Source: Thermococcus sp.
Lineage (GTDB): Archaea; Methanobacteriota_B; Thermococci; Thermococcales; Thermococcaceae
Reading direction: 5' to 3'
Assembly: GCF_026988555.1 (NCBI RefSeq)
Contig: NZ_JALSLB010000025.1
Coordinates: 1-63,782, forward strand
Length of the DNA: 63,782 nucleotides
Position numbers and translations under genes: made by a program. The number at the start of each line of letters is the position of its first letter. Position 1 is the first letter of the stretch. Below, piece by piece: positions 19,632 through 29,520 of this stretch. The notes beneath the pieces were generated by a model. The model searched no databases, was not told the DNA's origin, and saw only the letters and a program-made list of their open reading frames with translations.

Positions 19632-20297
19632 ATGACCGAGGATCAAACCATTCCCTTGGCGGTTTTTCTGAGAGAACTTGATATGGGGGAGGACCTCATA
19701 ATCGAATACTGCTCCGAGAATCCCACACACCTGCTCTTCTACTCCATAGTAACGGGGCTCAAGGAGATCGGGCGAAGCTTCATTATAATCGATGAACTCG
19801 ACCAGCTCCACATCTTCAAAACCCACCTCAGGTTCTCCGGGCTGGACACCTCCATAATAGACGAGACCAAAGTGGTGAAGTTCGGAGGCGTTCTCAACAC
19901 CGGCAACGTCATCGGAAGGGTGGAGCTCACAGAGGAACCACCCGTAAGAAAGAGGAGGTACGAGAAAACGCTCCAAAAACTCGGTGAGGAACGAAGGTTT
20001 CGATTGGTTCTGGGATTTGACAAGGTTATAAGAAGCTACGAAAACGATCCACGCGAGCTGGAGAGGATATTCGGCTACCTGATCAGACCCCACCTGGGGG
20101 ACGAAGAGCGGACGACGGTTTACATGATAAACACAGGACTTGTAGGACTACAAACATTAAAGGAGTTAAGGGAACACGCCAGCAGGGTACTGAGTCTGGA
20201 ATGCCCCGGAAATGACCTCATCTTAACGGTTATAAAATCCCTCCACGTTGGGGAGTACGGAACCAAAGTTTCCGTGGATAACCCGGCTAAAAACTGA
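19632..20297 (+). CDS. DUF257-family protein
   Basis: 221 residues, no membrane segment. Matches the Thermococcales-restricted DUF257 family, a RecA/KaiC-like fold that has lost a clear Walker A motif. Strands such as DLIIEYCSEN and SFIIIDELDQLHIF fit that core. The ATG follows GGAGGGGGTATC. Promoter-like AATAAAAACCTTTTTATTC lies just upstream. Function unknown. Confidence 0.75.
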   Translation: MTEDQTIPLAVFLRELDMGEDLIIEYCSENPTHLLFYSIVTGLKEIGRSFIIIDELDQLHIFKTHLRFSGLDTSIIDETKVVKFGGVLNTGNVIGRVELTEEPPVRKRRYEKTLQKLGEERRFRLVLGFDKVIRSYENDPRELERIFGYLIRPHLGDEERTTVYMINTGLVGLQTLKELREHASRVLSLECPGNDLILTVIKSLHVGEYGTKVSVDNPAKN

Positions 20298-20340
20298 CCT
20301 CCTAACCCCCTAACGGGGCAAGGTTCGGAAAAGAAAAATA

Positions 20341-20982
20341 TCAGTCCTCAAGCCATATCTCCAGCCTCTGCTTCCCCTTTCCGAGACTGGAGCGCTTGAA
20401 CTTCCTCAGGTGCTCTATCTCCTTTATGTCCCTCACGTGAGTCCCGCCGCAGGGTATAACCTCGAAGTCCCTTATCTGCGTGTAGCGGGTCTCCCCTTCC
20501 CACCATATCTTCATCTCACCGCCCTCATCAACGAGCCTGTTGAAGGTCTCAATGATCTGCTCCTTCCACCCGTTCACGTTCTCCGGGTAGGTTATGTCGT
20601 ATCTCCCCTTCTCGGCGCTCATACCGCTGCCGTAGAGTCTCCACTCACCGGGAAGGACTTCATTAAGGACGTGCTCCAGCAGGTGCATCGCACTGTGAAT
20701 CCTCATGAGCCTGTAACGGTAGTCCCAGTCGAGCCTGAGTTCGACCTTGTCACCGGGTTTGAACTTTTCCGGCTCGGCAACGACGTGCCAGACGTTTCCC
20801 CCCTCCTCCTTGTAAACGTCGAGGACCTCCACCCCGCTTATCGTCCCCCTGTCGTGGGGCTGTCCGCCGCCGGTCGGATAGAAAATCGTCCCGTCGAGGA
20901 GGAGAGCGTTCTCCTTTATCTCAAGAACCTTTGCCTTCGCTTCCTTGAGGTATGCATCCTCGTAGTAGAGCTTGCGCGTCAC
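20341..20982 (-). CDS. alaX: Alanyl-tRNA editing protein AlaX (medium type)
   Basis: 213 residues. Stand-alone editing domain that deacylates Ser-tRNA(Ala) (and possibly Gly-tRNA(Ala)) in trans. The four zinc ligands are in HSAMHLLEH (HxxxH) and CGGTH (CxxxH). An N-terminal glycine-rich motif YPTGGGQPHD, shared with AlaRS, marks the medium-length form. I place the start at the GTG at 20982, with GGGGTGAT upstream; another GTG at 20991 lies within that signal. Confidence 0.9.
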   Translation of the reverse strand: MTRKLYYEDAYLKEAKAKVLEIKENALLLDGTIFYPTGGGQPHDRGTISGVEVLDVYKEEGGNVWHVVAEPEKFKPGDKVELRLDWDYRYRLMRIHSAMHLLEHVLNEVLPGEWRLYGSGMSAEKGRYDITYPENVNGWKEQIIETFNRLVDEGGEMKIWWEGETRYTQIRDFEVIPCGGTHVRDIKEIEHLRKFKRSSLGKGKQRLEIWLED

Positions 20983-21052
20983 CTTTATCACCCCAGAGGA
21001 TTGGCATTCATCATTTAAATGAGTATCGAAAAGGAAGAAAAAGGAAAGCCTG

Positions 21053-22456
21053 TCAACGCCGCCTCCTTAGAAGAAGGGGCACTATCACAAGCGCAATAAG
21101 GGCAGCCGGACCGCAAATGCCGCCCCTGGATCCCGACGGAAGTGTGTACTCGATCTTAACCTGAGTCGGAACCTTGGCCATCATGGCGGAGTAGTCCTTC
21201 CGCAGCATACCGTACCTGAGGTAGACATTGCTGTGTATGATTATCTCACGATCACTCTTCTTTTCGATCCTCATAACCACGCGACTGCCGTTTGCGTCTA
21301 TGACTATGTCCTTCGGAACCTGCGTGAACTTCCCGCCACTGGGCAGGGTTATCCTGGTGGTTGTGGTCTGGTTGATGGACGCGTCGAGCCTGTTGAGGAA
21401 GGAGATATTACCCAACTCCAGAGAGGGATCGTACGTGTAGATGTAAACACCGTTGCTGTACTTGGTGTAGTTTGTGAGCTCCCAGTGGTAGAGGACCACC
21501 AGCGGACCGGTGCTGTTGGCGTTGAGTATCGTCACGTTGCCGCTCTTGACGGTCATTCCCTCACTTTCAAACTTCTTGGCGTAGCTCTGCATCAGCCCCT
21601 GCTCGGCTGTTTTCAACCCCTGGTACATGAGCTGAAGTTTCAGATAGGACACGTAGCTCTCGGGCTTCAGATAGCGCTCCTCACGGTTGAGAACCGTGAC
21701 GTCCTTCCCGATGCTTATGTTGTTGTCCACGTTAAGGACCCAGGAGGTGTAGTTCTCAACTCCCTTCTGGCCCCGATACTGGATTATGAAGCTCCGTGGG
21801 TTGCCGTATATCTTGTTGATGTCCTCAGGGGTAGCACCCTTCTCGAAGTGCAGTCTCGAATGGATGTACACGGTGTTGCCCTCCGTTCTGACCTCTATCT
21901 TTATGTAACTACCGTGGGACTCACTCTCGTAGTTCTTCGGGAGCTTTGTCACGTTGACACCGGCTGGAAGCTGGACCACGAAATAGTTGTCAAAATCAAG
22001 CGTCTGATTCATCTTGGTCACGTCTATGTTGGCCAGATCCGCCGCCCTCAGCAGGTCGAGGGAAATCTCCCATACGTTGTCGTACGTGTAGTACTTTGAG
22101 AAATGAGGTATTACCCCCCTGAATATCTCGACAAGGGGGCCCGTGGTGTTGTACCCCCGGATCTCAAGACTGGCGTTCTCCACGGTCAAACCCAGCTTGC
22201 TGAGGATCCGTTCCTCCTGACCAATGAGGAGCTTTGTGGCGTTCTCCAGACTCATGTTCATAATGCTCTCTTTGGTCCTGTTGAGCAGATTCTCCGGACC
22301 GTAAAAGGTCTTTATGAAAGTGACGTTAGCCGAACCATCCTCATGAACGGTGTAGTACTGCTCCTGTTTCTCCGAATAGGGTTCCAGAGCCAGTGCAGGC
22401 CCCAGGATGAGACCAATCCCCAGAAGCAACAGAACACCAAACACCAATCTCTTCAT
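21053..22456 (-). CDS. CGP-CTERM cell-surface protein
   Basis: 467 residues. An N-terminal signal peptide (hydrophobic to about residue 23) is followed by two related halves of about 200 residues, each containing an LExRGYNTTGPLVE-like or NANSTGPLVVLYHW segment. Many Asn-Xaa-Ser/Thr sequons suggest glycosylation. The C-terminus has the short CGP-CTERM signal: GICGPAALIALV followed by a basic RRRR end, a sorting and anchoring signal known in Thermococcales. Start at the ATG after GGAGGTAAACTGA. Function on the surface is unknown. Confidence 0.8.
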   Translation of the reverse strand: MKRLVFGVLLLLGIGLILGPALALEPYSEKQEQYYTVHEDGSANVTFIKTFYGPENLLNRTKESIMNMSLENATKLLIGQEERILSKLGLTVENASLEIRGYNTTGPLVEIFRGVIPHFSKYYTYDNVWEISLDLLRAADLANIDVTKMNQTLDFDNYFVVQLPAGVNVTKLPKNYESESHGSYIKIEVRTEGNTVYIHSRLHFEKGATPEDINKIYGNPRSFIIQYRGQKGVENYTSWVLNVDNNISIGKDVTVLNREERYLKPESYVSYLKLQLMYQGLKTAEQGLMQSYAKKFESEGMTVKSGNVTILNANSTGPLVVLYHWELTNYTKYSNGVYIYTYDPSLELGNISFLNRLDASINQTTTTRITLPSGGKFTQVPKDIVIDANGSRVVMRIEKKSDREIIIHSNVYLRYGMLRKDYSAMMAKVPTQVKIEYTLPSGSRGGICGPAALIALVIVPLLLRRRR

Positions 22457-22533
22457 TCAGTTTACCTCCAAACAGCTACTTGTCTTAAAAAGACGGGGGG
22501 GTATTTAACCTTTCCTACAATGCACGGATACAG

Positions 22534-23241
22534 TCAGAGGGGCCTGAGCGAGACATCTCCATAGACAACCCTGCGGAGCTCACCGTTCACGTCCAGCAGC
22601 AACGAACCATCGTCCAGAACGTCCACGGCCCTTCCGATGAAAGATGATTCATCCAGAGAGACCTCAACGGTTCTCCCGAGGATAAAAGTCCTTTCCCTGA
22701 CCTTCACCATCAAAAGATCCGGTCTTGCTTTGTAGAGGCGATACCAAGCGTTCAGATGGAAGACAAGCCGCTCAAGGACCTTATCCAGCGGAACCTCAAC
22801 ACCGGTCAGGTAAATCATCGAGGTAGCGGTTTCCCTGAGCTCCGCAGGCAGGGAGTTGTTGACGTTGAGTCCAATACCGAGGATCACGTAACGCCCGGCC
22901 TTCCCTTCCGTTAACACGCCCGCTATCTTCTTCCCACCAACCCAGACGTCGTTGGGCCATTTTATCCCCGACCGTATCCCGAACTCATCCAGTACATCGC
23001 CCACCGCGAGGGCACCTGTAAAGACGAGTCTGGGATCAACCTTCTTCGGTTTCAGTATCATACTCATCCAGAGCCCGCCCTCGGGCGAGGCCCACGACCT
23101 GCCCTCCCGGCCCCTTCCTGAGGTCTGCCTCCTGGCGACGACCACCGTCCCCTCGGGTACATCGGGGGCCATTCTCCTGGCGTACTCGTTTGTCGAATCG
23201 ACTTCCTCAAGCCGGAGTATCCTTGGCTTAAGCTCTTCCAC
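22534..23241 (-). CDS. birA: Biotin protein ligase
   Basis: 235 residues, catalytic and C-terminal domains only, without a DNA-binding domain, like the Pyrococcus enzyme. Visible: VDSTNEYA, the biotinyl-AMP loop GRGREGRSW, WPNDVWVGGKKIAGVL, and the C-terminal YGDVSLR. Attaches biotin to the Lys of AMKM motifs; the biotin acceptor encoded at 25781-27571 is an obvious substrate. The GTG at 23241 fits GGGTGGG best; a GTG at 23250 is possible. Confidence 0.9.
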   Translation of the reverse strand: MEELKPRILRLEEVDSTNEYARRMAPDVPEGTVVVARRQTSGRGREGRSWASPEGGLWMSMILKPKKVDPRLVFTGALAVGDVLDEFGIRSGIKWPNDVWVGGKKIAGVLTEGKAGRYVILGIGLNVNNSLPAELRETATSMIYLTGVEVPLDKVLERLVFHLNAWYRLYKARPDLLMVKVRERTFILGRTVEVSLDESSFIGRAVDVLDDGSLLLDVNGELRRVVYGDVSLRPL

Positions 23242-23321
23242 AGAACCCACCCATATGGGACTGGGACTTCCGGCTTAAAACCTTGTTCCAGAACCCACCG
23301 GAATCAAAAATAAAGGGAAGG

Positions 23322-24605
23322 TCACTGCCATTTACTTTTGTCCAGCTCCCCTTCGGTCTTGGCCACTATCGTCGTTCCAGTTAGATCACCGGTTACGTTG
23401 ACCATCGTTCTGCCCATGTCAAGGATGGCATCGATTCCAAGGATCATGGCATAGGCAAGGGCCACAGGGCTTCCCGATGTCAGGTTGAGGCCAACACTCT
23501 GGAGAACCATGGCGAGCATGATGGCCCCCGCACCGGGAACTCCCGCTGTTCCAATTGACGCCAGAACCGCCGTTAGGACGACCACAAGTTGCTGGCTCGG
23601 TGCCAGCGGCTGACCTATGGCGTTGGCCACGAAGAGTACAGTAACCCCTTGGTAGAGGGCAGTTCCATCCATGTTTATCGTTGCCCCCAGCGGCAGTGTA
23701 AAGGAGAATATACCCCTGTCGATGCCCATTTTCTCCTCGGCCACGTTCATCGTAACGGGCAGGGTACCACTGGAGCTCCTCGTCACAAAAGCCGTCACCA
23801 TGGCGTCCTTGGCCTTCTTGATAAACCTGAGCGGGTCGATACCGAACACCTTAAGGAGCACGAAGTAAACCAGTAGAATCTGAAGCGTCAGACCGACGTA
23901 CACCGCGAGCACGACCTTTGCTAGTGGACCGACAACTCTGGCCCCCTGCTCCGCCATGACGTAGGCGATAAGGGCAAAGACACCCACCGGGGCGTACTGC
24001 ATGACCCCTCCGACTATGAGATACATCGCCTCGGCAAGACCATCAAAGACCTTGAGCAACACGCCGGCACTGGTCCTGATGCGCTCCTCCTCTCTGTTCA
24101 TCAGGTAGGTTATGGCTATGCCAAGGACTATGGCGAAAAATATCACCGGCAGAACGGCCCCGTTAGCCAGCGAGCCGAAGGGGTTGGTCGGCACTATGTC
24201 CAACAGGGTTTTAACAAGGGACGGTGACGAAGCCTCTATCGCCTTCCCCTGACCGGTTCCAAGGTTTATACCGGTTCCAACCCTGAACAGGTTGCCCATT
24301 AGCAGACCGAAGAACACTGCAAAGGCAGAGGTCAAGAGGTAGTAGACCACTATCTTAACGCCAACCCTGCCCAGCCGCGCTGGACTGATGCTGGCCGCTC
24401 CCACCACAAGGGACGCGAGGACTATTGGCATGACCAGCATCTTCAGCAGGCGAACGAAGAGGTCACCGAACGGCTTTACGTAAGTCTTGACGACCCCTGC
24501 ATACCCGTAGTGCCCGAGGATAAGTCCCACGACCGCACCCAGAATCAGACCCCAGAGTATCTTCTGCAGAACCGGATAGTCGAGATACCTCCTAAGGAGT
24601 CCCAT
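23322..24605 (-). CDS. Sodium/aspartate symporter, GltPh-type
   Basis: 427 residues, closely similar to the structurally known Pyrococcus horikoshii transporter GltPh. Couples Na+ entry to uptake of aspartate across the cytoplasmic membrane as a trimeric elevator. Hallmarks: the hairpin HP1 serine-rich [11 protein letters not shown], the Na+ motif NMDGT, the HP2 region [10 protein letters not shown], and TM8 [18 protein letters not shown] with the substrate-binding Asp and Arg. The ATG at 24605 follows GAGGTGTCGGCC. It is divergent from the FBP aldolase gene. Confidence 0.95.
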   Translation of the reverse strand: MGLLRRYLDYPVLQKILWGLILGAVVGLILGHYGYAGVVKTYVKPFGDLFVRLLKMLVMPIVLASLVVGAASISPARLGRVGVKIVVYYLLTSAFAVFFGLLMGNLFRVGTGINLGTGQGKAIEASSPSLVKTLLDIVPTNPFGSLANGAVLPVIFFAIVLGIAITYLMNREEERIRTSAGVLLKVFDGLAEAMYLIVGGVMQYAPVGVFALIAYVMAEQGARVVGPLAKVVLAVYVGLTLQILLVYFVLLKVFGIDPLRFIKKAKDAMVTAFVTRSSSGTLPVTMNVAEEKMGIDRGIFSFTLPLGATINMDGTALYQGVTVLFVANAIGQPLAPSQQLVVVLTAVLASIGTAGVPGAGAIMLAMVLQSVGLNLTSGSPVALAYAMILGIDAILDMGRTMVNVTGDLTGTTIVAKTEGELDKSKWQ

Positions 24606-24668
24606 GGCCGACACCTCGAACGTCAGGCAATGCACCCAGCAGGCACATGCCGTCTATCTTTAGACGTC

Positions 24669-24681
24669 AATGTATATAAAG
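24669..24681 (-). promoter_or_regulatory. TATA promoter of the aspartate transporter
   Basis: On the minus strand GTAGG (BRE) is followed by CTTTATATAC, about 65-75 bases before the ATG. A classical Thermococcales promoter shape. Confidence 0.6.
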
Positions 24682-24799
24682 CCTACTTAATGCCCCATAG
24701 TCGTATCGTCCAGAAGGGACGCCCAAACAACCCGCGGATTGTCACGCAAACATGAACACGAGGATGACGAGGCAAAAACCTTAAATCCCCCGAAATATA

Positions 24800-24816
24800 T
24801 ATCACCCCGGGTGATT
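24800..24816 (+). promoter_or_regulatory. Thermococcales glycolytic motif (TGM) at the FBP aldolase gene
   Basis: TATCAC-N5-GTGATT, one base off the TATCAC-N5-GTGATA consensus bound by the sugar-responsive TrmB-like regulator (Tgr/TrmBL1). It lies downstream of a CCTTAAAT TATA-like box at about 24779-24786, and its right half doubles as the ribosome binding site GGGTGAT of the gene. Confidence 0.75.
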
Positions 24817-24819
24817 AAT

Positions 24820-25665
24820 GTGGACGCATACCAGAGCGTCGGGATAAGAAGAAGGATGAGGAGGTTCTTCCGCAGAAACGGGAGGGCGCTTATATTCGCG
24901 ATGGACCATGGTTTTGAGCACGGTCCGACCGATTTCGAGCCGGTCTGGGAGCACGTCAACCCGAAGGTCATCATAAAGAAGGTCACGAGGGCCGGTGTGG
25001 ACGGCGTCATGATGCTCCCCGGGATCGCTAGGGTGGCCGCCGATGAGGTTAGAGGGCAGAGGGGGCTCATGGTGAAACTGACCAGCAAGACCGCCCTTCG
25101 ACCCGGAGATGGCCAGCTTCTCCAGAGCCAGCTCGCATTTGTTGAAGACGCAATAAAGCTCGGCGCAGATGCGATAGCAGCCACCGTCTACTGGGGCAGT
25201 CCCGCCGAGGACGTCATGATGCGTCAGTTTGCGGAGGTGGCGAACTACGCCCACGACCTCGGCTTCCCCGTCGTTCAGTTCGCCTACCCGCGCGGGCCGT
25301 ACATAACGGAGAAGTACGGCAGGAAGGAGGACTACCGCGTCGTCATGTACGGTGCAAGGGCGGCCGCCGAGACCGGTGCCGACATGATAAAGACCTACTG
25401 GACCGGTTCAAAGGAGACCTTCTCCAAGGTGGTTGATGCCGCCGCCGGCGTTCCGGTTCTCCTCAGCGGGGGCGCAAAGGCGGAGAACCCCCTTGACTTC
25501 CTCAGGGTGGTCAGTGGGGTGATTGAGGCAGGAGGAGCTGGAGCCGTCGTAGGCAGGAATATCTTCCAGCGCGAGAACCCCGAACCAATGATAAAGGCCC
25601 TCTTAAGGGTGATACACCGCAACGAGGAGCCGGAAGAAGCCGCCAAGGCAGAAGGGCTCCTCTAA
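24820..25665 (+). CDS. fba: Archaeal class I fructose-1,6-bisphosphate aldolase
   Basis: 281 residues of the DhnA/archaeal class I family; Schiff-base enzyme splitting FBP into DHAP and GAP in the modified Embden-Meyerhof pathway. Seen: [12 protein letters not shown] at the N-terminus, the Schiff-base Lys in [10 protein letters not shown], and the phosphate-binding [13 protein letters not shown]. The start is the GTG at 24820, after GGGTGATTAAT and at the point where homology begins. The glycolytic operator overlapping its leader supports sugar-dependent control. Confidence 0.92.
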   Translation: MDAYQSVGIRRRMRRFFRRNGRALIFAMDHGFEHGPTDFEPVWEHVNPKVIIKKVTRAGVDGVMMLPGIARVAADEVRGQRGLMVKLTSKTALRPGDGQLLQSQLAFVEDAIKLGADAIAATVYWGSPAEDVMMRQFAEVANYAHDLGFPVVQFAYPRGPYITEKYGRKEDYRVVMYGARAAAETGADMIKTYWTGSKETFSKVVDAAAGVPVLLSGGAKAENPLDFLRVVSGVIEAGGAGAVVGRNIFQRENPEPMIKALLRVIHRNEEPEEAAKAEGLL

Positions 25666-25668
25666 ACC

Positions 25669-25675
25669 TTTTTTT
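25669..25675 (+). terminator. Poly-T terminator of fba
   Basis: Seven consecutive T a few bases after the stop codon, the usual Thermococcales termination signal. Confidence 0.55.
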
Positions 25676-25780
25676 ACGTTCATCGCCGAAATAAGGTTCA
25701 ACCTCCGTCGGAACTTTTTTAAACACATGGACATTTAGGGGGCTTATAAATTAGTGACGGCACGGAAGCAGGTGATATCT

Positions 25781-27571
25781 ATGGTGGAGATAATAGACAC
25801 GACGTTTAGGGACGCCCATCAGTCCCTCCTGGCCACGAGGCTTCAGACCCAGGATATGCTCCGTATAGCGGAATCGATGGACAGGATAGGGTTTTACTCG
25901 ATGGAGGTTTGGGGAGGGGCAACGTTCGACGTCTGCATCCGGTACCTTCAGGAGGACCCCTGGGAGAGGCTGAGGCTCCTGAGGGAGAGGATCAGAAAGA
26001 CGAAACTCCAAATGCTCATACGGGGGCAGAACCTCGTTGGCTACCGCCACTACCCCGACGATGTTGCGGAGAAGTTTGTAGAGCTGGCCCATAGGAACGG
26101 AGTAGACATCTTCCGAGTCTTCGATGCCCTCAACGACGTCAGGAACATGGAGACTGTGATAAAAAAGGCCAAAGAGGTCGGTGCCGAGGTTCAGGGGGCC
26201 ATAGCGTACACGACGGGGCCGGTCTTCACCCTGGAGTACTACCTCAAGAAGGTCGAGGAGCTCCTCGCGCTGGACGTTGACGTCATCACCGTAAAGGACA
26301 TGGCAGGTTTGCTGACGCCCTGGAAGGCTTATGAACTCGTAAGCGAGATAAAAAAGACCTATGGGGTCCCAGTAAACGTCCACACCCATGCAACCACCGG
26401 GATGGCAGTGGCCACTTACCTCAAGGCAATAGAAGGTGGAGCGGACTTTGTGGATACCGCGATAAGCCCCCTAGCATTCGGAACCGCCCAGCCAGGGATA
26501 CAGACGATATGGCACGCGATCCCCGAGACCCTTGGCCACCTAAACCGCGAACTGATTCATGAGGTATCACGCTATCTCAAGAAACTCCTGGAGGAGAAGT
26601 ACGGCGGACTGCTCCACAAAGAGACACTCATGGTGAACCCCTACGTTCTCAAGTACCAGGTTCCCGGAGGTATGTACTCGAACCTGCTGATCCAGCTGAG
26701 GGAGATGAAGGCCATAGCCAAGCTGGACGAAGTGCTGCATGAAATACCCCATGTAAGAGAAGACCTAGGCTGGCCGCCGCTCGTGACCCCAACCAGTCAG
26801 ATAGTGGGCACGCAGGCCGTTCTGAACGTCCTGTTCGGCAGGTACGAACGCACAACGCAGGAGGTAAAGGACTACGTGAAGGGCCTCTACGGACGGCCAC
26901 CGGCCCCCATAAAAGAGGATATCAAAAGAAGAATCATCGGGAAGGCGGAACCCACCACTGAAAAACCGGCAAACCTGCTCGGTCCCAGGGTTGAGGAGTG
27001 CAGGAAAGAGCTTGAGGAACTCGGCTACCTTGGGAAAGAGGAGGACGTTCTAACCTACTGCCTGTTCCCGGAGGTGGCGGTCGGGTTCTTCAGGACAAGG
27101 CAGGAGGGAAGAAAAGGGTCGGAAATCCCACAGAAGGCCCAGAAATTCAAGATATACGTGAACGGTGTTGAGTTTGAGGTGGGGGTTGAGGGAGTAGACC
27201 TGAGCGCACTCAAATACCTGCCCCGGATAGGGGGGGCTCCATCTTCCCCCAGCACCCCAGCTACCACCTCACAGACTCCTGCAGTTCCAGCTTCGGCACC
27301 CGTACAGACCTCTACGGTCCCCGCTGTTCCAGCGGTTCGGGCTTCGGCTTTGGCGGGTGGGGGTGTGGTTACTGCACCAATGCCGGGTAAAATTCTGAGG
27401 ATTCTCGTGAAGGAGGGTGAGGAGGTTAAAGCGGGCCAAGGACTCCTCACACTCGAAGCAATGAAAATGGAGAACGAAATACCAGCACCAAAAAACGGCG
27501 TGATAAAAAAAATCCTCATAAAAGAAAACGACACCGTCAACACAGGCGACCCACTAATAGAAATCGGGTAG
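25781..27571 (+). CDS. Biotin-dependent carboxyltransferase (OadA/PycB-like)
   Basis: 596 residues. The N-terminal carboxyltransferase TIM barrel (about 1-290) begins MVEIIDTTFRDAHQSLLATR and has the metal-site HTHATTGM. A PYC/OadA conserved middle region follows. After a Pro/Ala/Thr-rich linker (about 490-520) comes a C-terminal biotinyl domain with EAMKMENE. It could be the alpha subunit of an oxaloacetate decarboxylase or the B subunit of pyruvate carboxylase; no partner gene is adjacent. The ATG at 25781 follows CAGGTGATATCT. The last 30 codons are strikingly A-ending compared with the rest. Confidence 0.86.
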   Translation: MVEIIDTTFRDAHQSLLATRLQTQDMLRIAESMDRIGFYSMEVWGGATFDVCIRYLQEDPWERLRLLRERIRKTKLQMLIRGQNLVGYRHYPDDVAEKFVELAHRNGVDIFRVFDALNDVRNMETVIKKAKEVGAEVQGAIAYTTGPVFTLEYYLKKVEELLALDVDVITVKDMAGLLTPWKAYELVSEIKKTYGVPVNVHTHATTGMAVATYLKAIEGGADFVDTAISPLAFGTAQPGIQTIWHAIPETLGHLNRELIHEVSRYLKKLLEEKYGGLLHKETLMVNPYVLKYQVPGGMYSNLLIQLREMKAIAKLDEVLHEIPHVREDLGWPPLVTPTSQIVGTQAVLNVLFGRYERTTQEVKDYVKGLYGRPPAPIKEDIKRRIIGKAEPTTEKPANLLGPRVEECRKELEELGYLGKEEDVLTYCLFPEVAVGFFRTRQEGRKGSEIPQKAQKFKIYVNGVEFEVGVEGVDLSALKYLPRIGGAPSSPSTPATTSQTPAVPASAPVQTSTVPAVPAVRASALAGGGVVTAPMPGKILRILVKEGEEVKAGQGLLTLEAMKMENEIPAPKNGVIKKILIKENDTVNTGDPLIEIG

Positions 27572-27673
27572 CCCGCGAATCTCTCCTCTACCCATTTTCA
27601 TTTCAGCGACATGAAAGTGTTTTAACCGATGGATCAACGCTGAACTTTCCATCATAAGTTAAAAGACGAGATA

Positions 27674-27698
27674 TTTTCGGACTTTTTTTTACCGAAAA
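27674..27698. repeat. Inverted repeat around a poly-T run ahead of cstA
   Basis: TTTTCGG and CCGAAAA flank an 11-base spacer containing eight T. It may be an operator just upstream of the cstA TATA box, or part of the terminator of the upstream carboxyltransferase gene. Confidence 0.4.
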
Positions 27699-27699
27699 A

Positions 27700-27709
27700 C
27701 ATTTATATT
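27700..27709 (+). promoter_or_regulatory. TATA promoter of cstA
   Basis: CCGAAAAAC (BRE-like) followed by ATTTATATT, about 45-55 bases before the ATG of cstA. Confidence 0.6.
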
Positions 27710-27753
27710 CCGGACGTGTACGTTAATGTGCAAAATCTATCGGAGGTGCAAAT

Positions 27754-29484
27754 ATGGACTCTGCTGTAATTGTATTGATAGCGGCAGCCCTATACGTTGG
27801 TCTGTACTTCAGCTATGGTAAGAGCCTTCAAAACAAGGTCGTCAGGGCCGACCCGGACAGGCCGACCCCGGCACACAAGCTATACGACGGTGTTGACTAC
27901 GTCCCGGCAAACCCCGTTGTCCTCTACGGACATCACTTCGCATCTATAGCGGGTGCGGGACCCATCGTCGGTCCGGCCGTGGCAATGGCATGGGGATGGA
28001 TCCCCGGACTGATGTGGGTCTGGTTCGGGAACGTATTCATAGGCGCCGTACACGACTACCTGTCACTGATGTCGTCGGTTCGCTACGACGGTAAGTCGGT
28101 TCAGTGGATCGCAGGGAAGCTCATGAGCAGGAGAACAGGAATAGCCTTCGAGCTCTACGTCTGGTTCTCGCTGGTTCTTGTGATTGCAGCATTTGGAGCG
28201 GTTATCAGCGGCATCTTCGTCAGCACACCAGGAGCGGCGACTGCTTCATGGTTATTCATGCTCGTCGCAGTGATCCTCGGCCTGCTCCTCTACAGGTGGC
28301 AGGTAGACTTCAAGCTCGGAACTATAATCGGCATTCTAATGCTCATCGCCGTGATATACATCGGATTCAAGTATCCAATAGCGGCCAGCAAACATGTGTG
28401 GCTCATCGCCCTCGGACTTTACGTCATAATAGCATCTGCGTTGCCCGTGTGGATTCTCCTCCAGCCAAGGGACTACCTCAACGCTTACATACTGTGGTTC
28501 GGTCTCATCCTCGGAGGCCTAGCCTTCATCATAGTGGGCATCAAGGGCGTCGGCGGTTTCTCAGTACCGGGCTTTACAACGTGGAGCGCCAAGGTCATAG
28601 GTAACGCCAAGCTCGGTCTGGCGGGTATAAAGCCATCCCCGTTCTGGCCAACGATACCGCTGGTAATCGCATGTGGTGCCCTCAGCGGGTTCCATTCTAT
28701 CGTCGGTTCCGGAACCACCTCGAAACAGCTTGACAACGAGCTCCACGGCCTTATGGTTGGTTACGGCGGAATGTTCACGGAGGGATTCCTCTCAACCATA
28801 GTCATCTCCTCGATAGCGGTCTTTGGTCTTCAAGTCTTCAAGGACCTCAACATACCGGTAAACTACGGTAACTGGGGGCAGCAGTACGCCTACCAGGTTG
28901 TCTCCCATGGGCTCAAGGTTAAGATATTCGCCCTCAGCTATGCTTACGGCGTCAACCATGCATTTGGAATCTCCGTCCACGCGGCCGCGCTCTTCGCGAG
29001 CCTTTGGGTTGCGGCCTTCGCCTTAACCACCCTCGATACAGCCACGAGACTCGGTCGTTTCGCCTGGCAGGAGATCATGGACATGGTCAACGGACCGAGC
29101 ATACTCAAGAACAAGTGGATCGCCTCGATTATCCTAGTGGCCTTTGGTATCTACATGGCATGGGGAGGAAGCTTCCTCATCCTGTGGCCCGCCTTCAGCG
29201 GCATGAACCAGATGCTGGCAAGCATCGCCCTCATGACGGCATCGCTCTGGGTCGCCAAGGTGCAGAACCCGCACGGCTCCTGGAAGTGGGCGGTCATTAT
29301 ACCAGCGCTGTTCCTGTGGATCACGGTCACGGCGGCCCTCCTATGGTTCCTAGTGGTTGTCAAGCCGGGAATCTGGGTCAGTGTGATAACCATCGTCGGC
29401 CTGCTGCTGAACATAATGCTCGTCATCGACTGGTACGCCGCGTGGAAGAAACCCTCCGAGGAGTACGCCGCGATGGCCACATAA
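27754..29484 (+). CDS. cstA: CstA-family transporter (carbon starvation protein)
   Basis: 576 residues with about 15 hydrophobic segments. Conserved CstA features: YVPANPVVLYGHHFASIAG, the AGPIVGPAVAM stretch, CGALSGFHSIVGSGTTSKQL, and a C-terminal ALTTLDTATRLGR. Bacterial relatives take up peptides or pyruvate; the archaeal substrate is not known. The ribosome binding site CGGAGGTG is well placed. A small cytosolic gene and an ArsA/Get3-like ATPase follow closely. Confidence 0.9.
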   Translation: MDSAVIVLIAAALYVGLYFSYGKSLQNKVVRADPDRPTPAHKLYDGVDYVPANPVVLYGHHFASIAGAGPIVGPAVAMAWGWIPGLMWVWFGNVFIGAVHDYLSLMSSVRYDGKSVQWIAGKLMSRRTGIAFELYVWFSLVLVIAAFGAVISGIFVSTPGAATASWLFMLVAVILGLLLYRWQVDFKLGTIIGILMLIAVIYIGFKYPIAASKHVWLIALGLYVIIASALPVWILLQPRDYLNAYILWFGLILGGLAFIIVGIKGVGGFSVPGFTTWSAKVIGNAKLGLAGIKPSPFWPTIPLVIACGALSGFHSIVGSGTTSKQLDNELHGLMVGYGGMFTEGFLSTIVISSIAVFGLQVFKDLNIPVNYGNWGQQYAYQVVSHGLKVKIFALSYAYGVNHAFGISVHAAALFASLWVAAFALTTLDTATRLGRFAWQEIMDMVNGPSILKNKWIASIILVAFGIYMAWGGSFLILWPAFSGMNQMLASIALMTASLWVAKVQNPHGSWKWAVIIPALFLWITVTAALLWFLVVVKPGIWVSVITIVGLLLNIMLVIDWYAAWKKPSEEYAAMAT

Positions 29485-29520
29485 ACCTTTTGTTTTTCTT
29501 TCAATTTTGGGGGTGATCAC

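Noticed and set aside
25765-25781. Second glycolytic motif ahead of the carboxyltransferase gene
   Set aside because: Only the GTGATA half is present and it is simply the ribosome binding site; no TATCAC half at the right distance.
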